From assembly GCF_003400205.1 (NCBI RefSeq), contig NZ_QUQV01000025.1, positions 1 to 40,814 on the forward strand: a DNA stretch of 40,814 bases, in the 5' to 3' direction. The DNA is from Bacillus sp. HNG (lineage in GTDB: Bacteria > Bacillota > Bacilli > Bacillales > Bacillaceae_L). The stretch's first letter is position 1. Each line of letters starts with the position of its first letter. Positions 14,954 through 22,699 of the stretch are shown here, one piece after another. A program made the translations under genes and the position numbers. The notes beneath the pieces are model-generated. The model saw only the letters and a list, made by a program, of their open reading frames with translations. It had not been told where the DNA came from and ran no database searches.

Positions 14954-16522
14954 ATGAGGGGGAAGTTCCTAATGGCAATCGATGCTGGAACTGGCAGCGC
15001 GAGGGTAATCTTATTTGACACATCTGGTCAAGAGGTATGTGTTTCACAGGCTGAATGGACACATCATGAGGATGAGAGATATCCAGGATCCATGGATTTT
15101 GATATCCATAAAAATTTCAGGATAATCACTGGACTTATCAAGGAAACCATCGACAAAAGTAACATTGACCCAAATGATATTCTTGCTATATCTACGACAA
15201 GCATGAGAGAAGCAATTGTTTTATACGATGTAGAAGGTAAAGAACTATGGGCATGTGCAAATGTTGATTCACGTTCAAATCATGAAGTTTCTAACCTATA
15301 TAGCCAAAGTGAATCACTAGAATCTGAGATTTATAAACTCTCTGGTCAGACATTTTCCTTAGGTGCCATCCCTAGGATCCTTTGGGTTAAAAATAATCTC
15401 CCTGATACCTATGAAAAAATAAAATACGTCACCATGCTTAATGACTGGATCACCTATCGCCTCACAAATATTATTTCAGTTGAGCCCTCAAACGGCTGTA
15501 CCACGGGTCTTTTTGACCTGAAAAATAGGTTATGGGACACTACCATAGCTGAGAAAGTTAACTTAAGAAATGATATTTTTCCAATCGTTTATGAAAGCGG
15601 TACAGTAATTGGAACCGTAACAAAAGAAATGGCAACGCTTACAGGATTAAACCCGCAAACACTTGTTGTTGCTGGTGGTGGGGATGCACAGCTTGGTTGT
15701 ATTGGCGTTGGTGTAATTAATGAAGGAGATGCTGCTGTTTTTGGAGGTAGCTTCTGGCAATACGAATATACGACCAATCATGTCAAAATCGATGACGAAT
15801 GCAGGGTTCGAATCAATTGCCATGCTGTACCAGCTACTTGGCAGTACGAGGCCATTGCCTTTTTTCCAGGCTTAGTCATGAGATGGTTTAGAGATAGCTT
15901 TTGTGAACTTGAGAAGGCAATTCAAATTAAAACGGGTGAAAGTATTTATGCCCAGATGGAAAAACGAGCACAAAACATACCTCCCGGAAGCTATGGGGTG
16001 CTCTGCACTTTTTCAGATCAAATGAACTACAAGTCTTGGAAGCATGCTGCTCCTGGTTTTATTAATTTTAAACTAGATTCCGAGAAGTTTAATAAAGCAA
16101 GCTTTTATAGAGCCATCATGGAAAATGCAGCTTTTGTAACAAAGGGGAATATTGAACTGGTTAACGAAATAACAAAAACATCACCTGATTCGATTATTTT
16201 TGCAGGAGGTGCTTCGAAAAGTGAGTTGTGGTGTCAAATTGTATCTGATGTATTAAATAAACCTATCAAGGTTCCTGTTGTTAGAGAATCCACCGCACTA
16301 GGTGCCGCTATCTGTGCGGGAGTAGGTGCGAAGGTTTATACGGATTTTAATGATGCGATAGTGAAAGTCATTCATTTCGAAAAAACCTATTTACCTAATC
16401 AAGAAAATAGTGAAGTGTATGATCGCCTCTATCGAAAGTGGAAAGACATTTACAAGCACCAGCTTGAATTAGCCGATTCCGGTTTAACCGACCATATGTG
16501 GATAGCACCAGGAATCAAATGA
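14954..16522 (+). CDS. lsrK: LsrK, autoinducer-2 kinase
   Basis: 522-residue FGGY-family carbohydrate kinase. N-terminal phosphate-binding AIDAGTGSARVILFD, central VVAGGGDAQLGCIGVG, VFGGSFWQYE, and the C-terminal ATP site IFAGGASKSELWCQIVSDVL with ESTALGAAICAG. The TSMREAIVLYD and WANVDSRS-like (WACANVDSRS) blocks follow LsrK and not xylulokinase or glycerol kinase. LsrK phosphorylates imported DPD/AI-2 at C5, trapping it and making the LsrR inducer. RBS AAGGGGG before the ATG. It follows lsrR closely, and the structured repeat at 16526 begins just after its stop. Confidence 0.93.
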   Translation: MRGKFLMAIDAGTGSARVILFDTSGQEVCVSQAEWTHHEDERYPGSMDFDIHKNFRIITGLIKETIDKSNIDPNDILAISTTSMREAIVLYDVEGKELWACANVDSRSNHEVSNLYSQSESLESEIYKLSGQTFSLGAIPRILWVKNNLPDTYEKIKYVTMLNDWITYRLTNIISVEPSNGCTTGLFDLKNRLWDTTIAEKVNLRNDIFPIVYESGTVIGTVTKEMATLTGLNPQTLVVAGGGDAQLGCIGVGVINEGDAAVFGGSFWQYEYTTNHVKIDDECRVRINCHAVPATWQYEAIAFFPGLVMRWFRDSFCELEKAIQIKTGESIYAQMEKRAQNIPPGSYGVLCTFSDQMNYKSWKHAAPGFINFKLDSEKFNKASFYRAIMENAAFVTKGNIELVNEITKTSPDSIIFAGGASKSELWCQIVSDVLNKPIKVPVVRESTALGAAICAGVGAKVYTDFNDAIVKVIHFEKTYLPNQENSEVYDRLYRKWKDIYKHQLELADSGLTDHMWIAPGIK

Positions 16523-16525
16523 GCC

Positions 16526-16664
16526 TTGGCGAATTTGCGCCCGATTTTTAGGCCCACAGGAAGTAGCGTACTTAGTCTTTGAACATATTGCTTGAAAAAT
16601 TTCCTTTAAAAAATCGTGGCATCCGCCGGAGGCTTTAACTTTATTCAGCTTCTGCTGAATAAAG
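16526..16664 (+). repeat. Dispersed structured repeat, copy B
   Basis: Second copy of the element at 5851-6038, same strand and block order (TTGGCGAATTTGCGCCC, AGGCCCACA, CTTAGTCTTTGA, GTGGCATCCGCCGGAGGC). It ends with the hairpin CTTTATTCAG (16639-16648) / CTGAATAAAG (16655-16664). The closing hairpin has a different sequence from that of copy A but keeps the same place and perfect pairing. It fills most of the 171 bases between lsrK and the cupin gene and may attenuate read-through. Confidence 0.82.
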
Positions 16665-16693
16665 CTAAAAATAAACGACTTGGAGTGATAGCA

Positions 16694-17047
16694 ATGACAG
16701 TTATTAATGAGAACGAAAGAGAATACAGATTTGGTGATAGCGGTCCAAAATATCTTCAAAGGGGTCCAAGGATGAACTTCGGTATCGTCGCTTTAAGACC
16801 CGGTCAAGACTTCCCCGCTCATTTCCATAATATAATGGAGGAAAATTTCTTTGTTCTTGAAGGGGAATTAGAAATCCATATTGATAGCGAGGTTTTCTAT
16901 TGTAAAAAAGGGGACTTTATCCATGTCGAGCCGAAAAAAGTCCATTATCTTGTGAATAAAGGAGAAACGGATTTTAAAGCTGCCTTTATGCTCTCCCCCT
17001 ACCAGGAAAAAGATAAAGTTGATGTTGATTACAAGCCTTCGAAATAA
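16694..17047 (+). CDS. Cupin-domain protein in the lsr locus
   Basis: 117 residues, a single cupin barrel. Motif 1 is complete (G-QDFPA-HFH-NIME-E-NFFVLE-G, metal ligands His, His, Glu). Motif 2 keeps the later His (KVHYLVN). Small cupins like this are metal-dependent isomerases, epimerases or dioxygenases, or sugar-binding proteins. I start at ATG 16694 with TTGGAGTG upstream; reading further upstream enters the repeat. It lies downstream of lsrK and 18 bases before an aldo/keto reductase. Since no lsrG is seen, it is a candidate for the isomerase step between LsrK and LsrF; that is inference. Confidence 0.85.
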   Translation: MTVINENEREYRFGDSGPKYLQRGPRMNFGIVALRPGQDFPAHFHNIMEENFFVLEGELEIHIDSEVFYCKKGDFIHVEPKKVHYLVNKGETDFKAAFMLSPYQEKDKVDVDYKPSK

Positions 17048-17065
17048 AATAAGGGGATGCTAAAT

Positions 17066-18001
17066 ATGATGAAACAAGTTCCATTAGGAAAAACCGATCT
17101 TTACGTGAATCCAATCGGGTTAGGGGCAAATGCAATTGGTGGTCATAATATTTACTCCAACCTGAATGATGAAGTTGGGAAGGATTTAGTTAGAACGGCA
17201 TTCCATCATAATATAAATTTTATAGACACGGCATATAGTTATGGATTTGGGAGGTCAGAAGAATTAATTGGTGAAGTCGTCAGTGAGATGAAAAATCGAT
17301 CGGATGTCATCATTGCAACAAAGGGCGGCCCTAAACTAATTAATCATAAACTACACTTTGATAATTCCCCTTCTTTTTTAAAGCAAGAGGTTGAAGAAAG
17401 CCTAAAGCGACTAAAAACAGATTATATTGATATTTACTATATTCATAAACCTGACAAAACAACGCCAAAAGCTGAAGCGGTCGGGGCTTTAAAAGAACTT
17501 AAAGATGAAGGCAAAATCAGAGTAATCGGTGTGTCAAACTTTTCAATAGATCAACTTCAAGAAGCCAATATAGACGGTTACGTAGATGTGTATCAGGGTG
17601 GCTATCATCTATTAGATCGAAAATTAGAAGATGACATTATTCCCTACTCAATTGAAAACCATATTTCCTTTATTCAATTTTATCCCCTAGCTGCAGGATT
17701 ACTAACTGGTAAGTTTTCTAAGGACTCCACATTCACTGATCTTCGTGCAAGATTACCTTATTTTAAAGAGGAATCATACATTCAGAATCTTGAAAAGGTA
17801 GAGCAATTACGAAGTATTTCCGAATCCAAAAATGTAGAAATGGCTCATCTTGTTCTTGCTTGGTATCTAACACAAGATGGAATTGATTCTGTGATTCCAG
17901 GTGCAAAAAGACCCGAACAAATCTTAAGTAATCTTAAAGCTTTGGACATAAAATTAACGCCTAATGAAATTCAAGAAATCGATATGATTTTTAATTCCTA
18001 A
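17066..18001 (+). CDS. Aldo/keto reductase in the lsr locus
   Basis: 311-residue NADPH-dependent aldo/keto reductase. The catalytic tetrad is visible: Asp in NFIDTAYSYG, Tyr in the same block, Lys in IIATKGGPK and His in YYIHKPDKT. The cofactor end reads VIPGAKRPEQI. The start at ATG 17066 is chosen because AAGGGG is 9 bases upstream; the ATG at 17057 touches that RBS. It directly follows the cupin gene, so both probably share the lsrRK transcript. It may reduce a carbonyl of DPD, of a breakdown product, or an unrelated aldehyde; substrate is unknown. A strong bidirectional terminator follows. Confidence 0.88.
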   Translation: MMKQVPLGKTDLYVNPIGLGANAIGGHNIYSNLNDEVGKDLVRTAFHHNINFIDTAYSYGFGRSEELIGEVVSEMKNRSDVIIATKGGPKLINHKLHFDNSPSFLKQEVEESLKRLKTDYIDIYYIHKPDKTTPKAEAVGALKELKDEGKIRVIGVSNFSIDQLQEANIDGYVDVYQGGYHLLDRKLEDDIIPYSIENHISFIQFYPLAAGLLTGKFSKDSTFTDLRARLPYFKEESYIQNLEKVEQLRSISESKNVEMAHLVLAWYLTQDGIDSVIPGAKRPEQILSNLKALDIKLTPNEIQEIDMIFNS

Positions 18002-18004
18002 TAA

Positions 18005-18050
18005 AAAGAGCGAAAGCCACGTACTAGTCAGCTTTCGCTCTTCCTTTTTT
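18005..18050. terminator. Bidirectional terminator between aldo/keto reductase and HAD phosphatase
   Basis: Ten-base-pair perfect stem GAGCGAAAGC (18008-18017) / GCTTTCGCTC (18031-18040) flanked by A-run on the left and TTCCTTTTTT on the right. It serves both convergent genes; the right flank overlaps the HAD gene stop. Confidence 0.88.
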
Positions 18051-18828
18051 ATAACAACCCTACCATTTTTAATCCGTGTAAAATGCCGTCTTCTTCAACA
18101 GACTTCGTTACATATTTGGCAACTTCCTTAACTTCGTCAACCCCATTGCCCATGGCCACACTATTGTGGACCGTGGTGAGCATTTCAAGATCATTTAATC
18201 CGTCACCAAAGGCATATACTCGTTCTTCAGGGATTCCTAATTTCTCAACAAGCTTTTCAATTCCTTTTGCTTTTGAACCGCCACTTGGGAGGACGTCAAC
18301 AGAAACCGGGTGCCAGCGCACAAAGTCAAAGTCCTTAAACCCTTCTTCGTACTGCCCTTCTTCTCCTTCTTGGACAAATAGAAGCGATTGGAACAATTTA
18401 CGTCCTTCATAATACTTTGGATCATATGTAGGAAAGCTTTTAATTTTTAACGTTGCAATGCTCTCCGTAATAAATTCATGTTCCGGAACATTTGCTTTCA
18501 TGTCCTCGTGATCCATATAGACAATAGGATGATTATTGGCAAGTGCTGTTTCTGTTAGCTGTAAAAGAGCTTCTTCGTTCAATGGATTTGTGAAGATTTC
18601 TTCTCCGTTTAACACGACGTATTGACCGTTGTAGCTAACGTACGTTCCGATTCCGAGCTCCTCGCGCAGGTCTTCGAACATAAATGGAGCGCGACCTGTA
18701 GCAATGGCAACTTCATGTCCAAGTTCCTTTAGTTTAAAAATGGCTTCCTTTGTTGAGGCTGGTAGCTGTTTTTTATGATTCAAGAGAGTTCCATCTATGT
18801 CAAAAAAAATAAGACTTCGTTCTTTCAC
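18049..18828 (-). CDS. Cof-type HAD-superfamily phosphatase
   Basis: 259 residues with all HAD motifs of the Cof/IIB subfamily: nucleophile FFDIDGTLL at about 8-16, motif II VAIATGR, the motif III lysine region (GGSKAKGIEKLVEKLG) and motif IV FGDGLNDLEML. The cap domain lies between motifs II and III. Such enzymes dephosphorylate sugar phosphates, pyridoxal phosphate or flavin precursors. The start is a GTG at 18828 with a TAGGA-like site upstream. Convergent with the aldo/keto reductase and monocistronic. Substrate cannot be told from sequence. Confidence 0.9.
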   Translation of the reverse strand: MKERSLIFFDIDGTLLNHKKQLPASTKEAIFKLKELGHEVAIATGRAPFMFEDLREELGIGTYVSYNGQYVVLNGEEIFTNPLNEEALLQLTETALANNHPIVYMDHEDMKANVPEHEFITESIATLKIKSFPTYDPKYYEGRKLFQSLLFVQEGEEGQYEEGFKDFDFVRWHPVSVDVLPSGGSKAKGIEKLVEKLGIPEERVYAFGDGLNDLEMLTTVHNSVAMGNGVDEVKEVAKYVTKSVEEDGILHGLKMVGLL

Positions 18829-18950
18829 TTCAAATTCCTACTTTCTGTTTTACTTTTGTCTGCATTCACATATAACACATACGATACAATATTTTCATGC
18901 TTTAAACAAATGAAACACCCTTTGTATTTGCAAATATAAAACATGCAAAA

Positions 18951-18982
18951 AGTACTACTCCCACGCATAAATTAGTACTACT
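18951..18982. promoter_or_regulatory. Direct repeat AGTACTACT upstream of MFS transporter
   Basis: AGTACTACT occurs at 18951-18959 and again at 18974-18982, 23 bases apart, within the short gap before the transporter gene; each contains the palindrome AGTACT. The spacing is about two helical turns, as for a regulator binding on one face. No regulator gene adjoins, so the role is only a suggestion. Confidence 0.35.
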
Positions 18983-19011
18983 GTTTTTATTTCACATCAA
19001 GGAGAGCGCAA

Positions 19012-20187
19012 ATGAGAAAAACATGGCTGTTAGGGTTTGGCTTTTTTAGCATTAGTCTTGGGTGGTCTTTATATAATGGTTTTGTTCCTTTTTTTCTGGA
19101 TAACTTTATTACGAGTACGGCTTTAATTGGGTTTCTAATGACCATCGATAATTATATCGCTCTCTTTTTACAGCCATATATTGGTCAGCTAAGTGACCGA
19201 ACTCGGACCCGTTTTGGGCGCAGGATGCCTTATTTACTTATTGGAGTTCCACTAGCAGCCCTTTTCTATACACTGATTCCCCTTCACACAGGCTTAGTTT
19301 CCTTACTCATCTTCATGCTATGCATGAACTTGTCAATGGCGGTGTTCCGTTCCCCGACCATTGCGTTAATGCCAGATATCACTCCTGAACATAAACGAAC
19401 AAATGCGAATGGAATCATCAATTTTATGGGTGGCTGTGGGGCAATTTTAGCGTTTAGTATCGGATCGTATTTATTTAGCGTTGATGAGACCCTTCCTTTT
19501 ATCGCCGTTTCCATCATCTTTTTAATCACTTTATGGATCGTGTTTAAACATATCAAAGAGCACCGTGATTCCCTTTCTTATACAGAAACAACTGTCCCGA
19601 AAATCAATTACAAGGAAGAATTGAACTCTTCTACTCTTTATCTATTAGCTGCGATCTTTTTTTGGTTTATAGCGATCCAGGGAATGGAGGCTTTATTTAC
19701 CTTATATGGAGTGAACGAATTAGGCCTCTCCAAAAGTGCCTCAGCGTTTTCGTTAACATTTTTTTCATTAAGCTTTGTCATTTCCGCGATTCCGAGCGGT
19801 CTACTGGGTGCAAAAATTGGTAAGAAAAACGTAATTGTAATAGGAGTTATCGGATTAATTGTTGCATTTTTGCTGTTGAATTGGGTTGTATCGGTGTTTT
19901 ATTTAAGAGCGATTTTATTTTTAGGTGGCATCTTTTGGGCTTTTGTTAATATTAACGCATACCCCTTTATTGTTTCTACTGGAAGTGAAAAAAGCTTTGG
20001 AACGAGAACGGGGCTGTATTATTTGGTTTCCTCACTGGCAGCTATTACATCCCCACCGGCTCTAGGTTATTTAATTGACCTGTTTGGGTTTAGTGTGTTG
20101 TTTTTAGCTGCAGCTGGCAGCCTATTGGTTGCATTGTTTTTTATTAGCAGAGTGAAAGAGCATGAAAATCATGTTCTTAGCTCTTAG
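19012..20187 (+). CDS. MFS transporter, sugar (GPH/SLC45-like) type
   Basis: 391 residues with about 12 hydrophobic segments. The loop between helices 2 and 3 is YIGQLSDRTRTRFGRRMPYL, which is the form found in sucrose/maltoside and glycoside-cation symporters, and TPEHKRTNANGIINFMGGCG follows at helices 4-5. This suggests import of a disaccharide or related solute. RBS AAGGAGAG before the ATG. It stands alone between a direct repeat and a terminator. A drug exporter is the alternative, but the DRTRxRFGRR loop favours sugars. Confidence 0.8.
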   Translation: MRKTWLLGFGFFSISLGWSLYNGFVPFFLDNFITSTALIGFLMTIDNYIALFLQPYIGQLSDRTRTRFGRRMPYLLIGVPLAALFYTLIPLHTGLVSLLIFMLCMNLSMAVFRSPTIALMPDITPEHKRTNANGIINFMGGCGAILAFSIGSYLFSVDETLPFIAVSIIFLITLWIVFKHIKEHRDSLSYTETTVPKINYKEELNSSTLYLLAAIFFWFIAIQGMEALFTLYGVNELGLSKSASAFSLTFFSLSFVISAIPSGLLGAKIGKKNVIVIGVIGLIVAFLLLNWVVSVFYLRAILFLGGIFWAFVNINAYPFIVSTGSEKSFGTRTGLYYLVSSLAAITSPPALGYLIDLFGFSVLFLAAAGSLLVALFFISRVKEHENHVLSS

Positions 20188-20206
20188 TGCATTAGCGACA
20201 TGAATG

Positions 20207-20246
20207 GGCGTGTAAACTGGAAACAGTTTTTCAACGCCTTTTTTAC
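20207..20246 (+). terminator. Terminator of the sugar-type MFS gene
   Basis: Stem of GGCGTGTAAACTG (20207-20219) with CAGTTTTTCAACGCC (20224-20238), loop GAAA, a few internal mismatches, then CTTTTTT-type T run. It lies 20 bases after the stop codon. Confidence 0.75.
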
Positions 20247-20345
20247 TCTTTCATTGTTTTTACCATAGACTATTACAAGGATTTCTGTTACTATTATCAA
20301 ATGGTTACCCTCGATAACTATTTTTCCAAAAAGGAGTGAACTCCC

Positions 20346-20765
20346 ATCGAGACATTTCAATTATTCTTCCAACAACTAACGCAATTGTACCGTCCTTTTG
20401 AAAGTCAGCTGAATGTTGAGCTTAGTAAACATCAGCTTTATCGGGCGCAATGGTCCATTCTTTACTATATTGTAAATTTTGGTTCTCCCACTCTAGTGGA
20501 AATTTCTAATTATCTTGGCGTTGAAAAGCCAACGGTTACAAGAACCATTAATCGTTTAGAAGAACTTGGATATGTGGAGCACATTCCCGGGAAGGACAAG
20601 CGAGAAAAGAGAATGCAGCTTACTGTTCTAGGTAAAAAAGTTTATCAAGACGTCCGGAAAACGGTTGATGAATTTGAAAAAGAAATCATAAAGGGTGTTT
20701 CTGAGAAGGAACTACTTGAAGCTGTACATGTTATGAAGGCAATTCGCAACAATCTTATAAAGTAA
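20346..20765 (+). CDS. MarR-family regulator with an apparent ATC start codon
   Basis: 139 residues. The winged helix-turn-helix reads TLVEISNYLGVEKPTVTRTI then NRLEELGYVEHIPGKDKREKR, typical of MarR. No ATG, GTG or TTG occurs in frame between the upstream TGA (20337-20339) and TTG 20385. However ATC at 20346 sits exactly 9 bases after AAGGAG (20331-20336), and the residues it adds (ETFQLFFQQLTQLYRPF) form the amphipathic first helix expected of MarR dimers. The TTG at 20385 has no RBS and would remove that helix. ATC starts are rare and weak, so expression would be low. The regulator is followed after 13 bases by an MFS exporter gene, an arrangement like ywoH-ywoG of B. subtilis. Confidence 0.8.
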   Translation: METFQLFFQQLTQLYRPFESQLNVELSKHQLYRAQWSILYYIVNFGSPTLVEISNYLGVEKPTVTRTINRLEELGYVEHIPGKDKREKRMQLTVLGKKVYQDVRKTVDEFEKEIIKGVSEKELLEAVHVMKAIRNNLIK

Positions 20766-20778
20766 GGGGAGTTACAAC

Positions 20779-21984
20779 TTGGATAATCAAAAACTGTGGA
20801 CGAAGGATTTTATTATCGTTTCCTCCATCAATTTTTTCTTAACATTTATTTTTTACTTATTAGTTGTCATCATTGCGGTTTATGCAGTCGATGAATATGG
20901 TGCTTCTACGAGTCAGGCGGGACTTGTCACCGGAATCTTTATCGTCGGAACACTAATCGGCCGCCTATTTATCGGACGATATATCGATCTGATTGGTCGA
21001 AAAAAGACATTATTTATTGGTTTAGTTTTATTTATCATCACGACCTTCTTATACTTCGTTCATGCCGGAATCACTTTTCTTCTTATCAATCGCTTCATTC
21101 ATGGGATTACACTCGGTATCGCAAGCACCGCAACAGGTACAATCGTTGCGCAAATCATTCCACCTAAACGCAGAGGTGAAGGAATTGGTTACTTTAGTAT
21201 GAGTGCGACATTAGCAACAGCAATCGGTCCATTTATTGGTTTATTTATGTCTCAGCATACGAGCTACCAGGTTATCTTCAGTTTATGTCTTGCGATTGGC
21301 GTTATAGGGCTACTCACTTCTTTCATTTTGTATGTACCACCAATTGAAAACCAAACAAATCAAAATCAAGAGAAAACAGGGTTCTCGATTGCTAATTACG
21401 TGGAACCAAAGGCACTTCCAATTGCATTTGTTACATTTGCAATTTCACTTTGTTATGCAAGTGTTCTTTCATTCATCAATTTTTATGCGATTGAAATTGA
21501 TTTAGTAACAGCGGCAAGCTTTTTCTTCCTTGTCTATTCAATTGCGGTTCTTATTTCACGTCCTTTCACTGGACGCTTAATGGATATAAAGGGAGCAAAC
21601 TATGTCATGTATCCGGCCTTTATTATCCTTGCAATCGGAATGTTTCTTTTAAGTATCGCTCATAATAGCGTCACACTTCTTATATCTGGTGCGCTTATTG
21701 GGCTTGGTTTTGGGAATATGCAATCATGTACTCAGGCTGTCGCGATCAAGTTAACTCCCGCACATCGCATGGGACTTGCGACATCAACTTTCTATATCTT
21801 TTTAGATGCTGGGCTTGGTTTTGGTCCATATTTATTAGGTTTTCTCGTTCCGTTAACCGGCTACAGCAAGTTGTATTCCATTTTAAGCATGGTTGCTTTG
21901 ATGAGTATAGTCCTTTATTTTTTCATGCATGGAAAGAAAGAGACTTCCAGTCGAAAAAATCCAACAACTTCTATGTCCATGTAA
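20779..21984 (+). CDS. MFS efflux transporter next to MarR regulator
   Basis: 401 residues, about 12 transmembrane helices. Motif A is clear in the loop after helix 2 (GRYIDLIGRKKTLFIG), and RFIHGITLGIASTATGTIVA at helix 4 and SMSATLATAIGPFIG at helix 5 (motif C-like) point to the DHA1 proton-driven drug export group. TTG start at 20779 with AAGGGGAG 8 bases upstream. Co-transcribed with the MarR gene, which most likely controls it. The C-terminus is short and polar. The substrate is unknown. Confidence 0.87.
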   Translation: MDNQKLWTKDFIIVSSINFFLTFIFYLLVVIIAVYAVDEYGASTSQAGLVTGIFIVGTLIGRLFIGRYIDLIGRKKTLFIGLVLFIITTFLYFVHAGITFLLINRFIHGITLGIASTATGTIVAQIIPPKRRGEGIGYFSMSATLATAIGPFIGLFMSQHTSYQVIFSLCLAIGVIGLLTSFILYVPPIENQTNQNQEKTGFSIANYVEPKALPIAFVTFAISLCYASVLSFINFYAIEIDLVTAASFFFLVYSIAVLISRPFTGRLMDIKGANYVMYPAFIILAIGMFLLSIAHNSVTLLISGALIGLGFGNMQSCTQAVAIKLTPAHRMGLATSTFYIFLDAGLGFGPYLLGFLVPLTGYSKLYSILSMVALMSIVLYFFMHGKKETSSRKNPTTSMSM

Positions 21985-22028
21985 AAAGAAGCGATGCCCC
22001 GCGGATTTATAGGGCATCGCTTCTTTTT
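21985..22028. terminator. Bidirectional terminator between MFS exporter and TetR gene
   Basis: Fifteen-base-pair perfect stem AAAGAAGCGATGCCC (21985-21999) / GGGCATCGCTTCTTT (22012-22026), with A run on one side and TTTTT on the other. Serves both convergent transcripts. Confidence 0.93.
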
Positions 22029-22680
22029 AGTTTCGGATTCCATCCATGACAAAACGGACAAGGTTTTCTGTTTCTTGTTCGATATCCAGCGTGTCTTGAG
22101 AGGGTGAAAGAACAAAATTCGTAACGAGAAAACCACCAAATGTTGTCATAAACATTTTTAAAAGGGCATCTGTAGGTAGGTCCTTTATTTCACCACGGTT
22201 TTTAAAAAGTTCGAATGCATGTGCAGCACGTCTCATAACATTAGCAGAGAAATACGGAAGAAATTCCTTTCTTAGTTCTTCACTATATAATAATTCCTTG
22301 ACGATAATTCGAAAGATTTCTTGATTTTCACTGATAAATTCCATCCTGTTTTTGATAATCCTTCTTAAAAAATCTTCAAAATGAACAGTATCTTCGGTTA
22401 ATACCTCTTTAAATACTTTCTCAGCCATACCTGGTAAAGCTTCTTTTAAAAAGGGAATGATCACCGAAAGCAATAAATTATCCTTCGTACCATAATGACG
22501 GAAAATGGTTCCTTCAGCTACCCCTGCCGCTTTTGCAATTTCGCTTGTAGATGTATTTGCATATCCTTTGTCAGCAAACATTTTAATGGCTGTTTCGGCG
22601 ATTTTTTGTTGTTTTTCAGTTGGTTTCTTGGATAACTTTGTTTGTTCAATGATGGCATCTAAAAGATTTTCTTTAGACAA
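22027..22680 (-). CDS. TetR-family regulator of the ABC exporter
   Basis: 217 residues. The DNA-binding part is at about 22-68: IAETAIKMFADKGYANTSTS then EIAKAAGVAEGTIFRHYGTK, the TetR signature. The C-terminal part is the variable ligand/dimer domain. TTG start at 22680 with GTGAAAGGAA just upstream. It is the last gene of the leftward ATPase-permease-TetR operon, 19 bases after the permease stop. Two 16-bp palindromes around the operon promoter are the likely operators, implying autorepression relieved by an exported compound. Confidence 0.9.
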   Translation of the reverse strand: MSKENLLDAIIEQTKLSKKPTEKQQKIAETAIKMFADKGYANTSTSEIAKAAGVAEGTIFRHYGTKDNLLLSVIIPFLKEALPGMAEKVFKEVLTEDTVHFEDFLRRIIKNRMEFISENQEIFRIIVKELLYSEELRKEFLPYFSANVMRRAAHAFELFKNRGEIKDLPTDALLKMFMTTFGGFLVTNFVLSPSQDTLDIEQETENLVRFVMDGIRN

Positions 22681-22699
22681 ATTCCTTTCACTTCCTTCG

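Noticed and set aside
16616-16693. Longer cupin start reading into the repeat
   Set aside because: The extra N-terminus is encoded by the dispersed repeat; ATG 16694 has its own RBS and begins the cupin proper.
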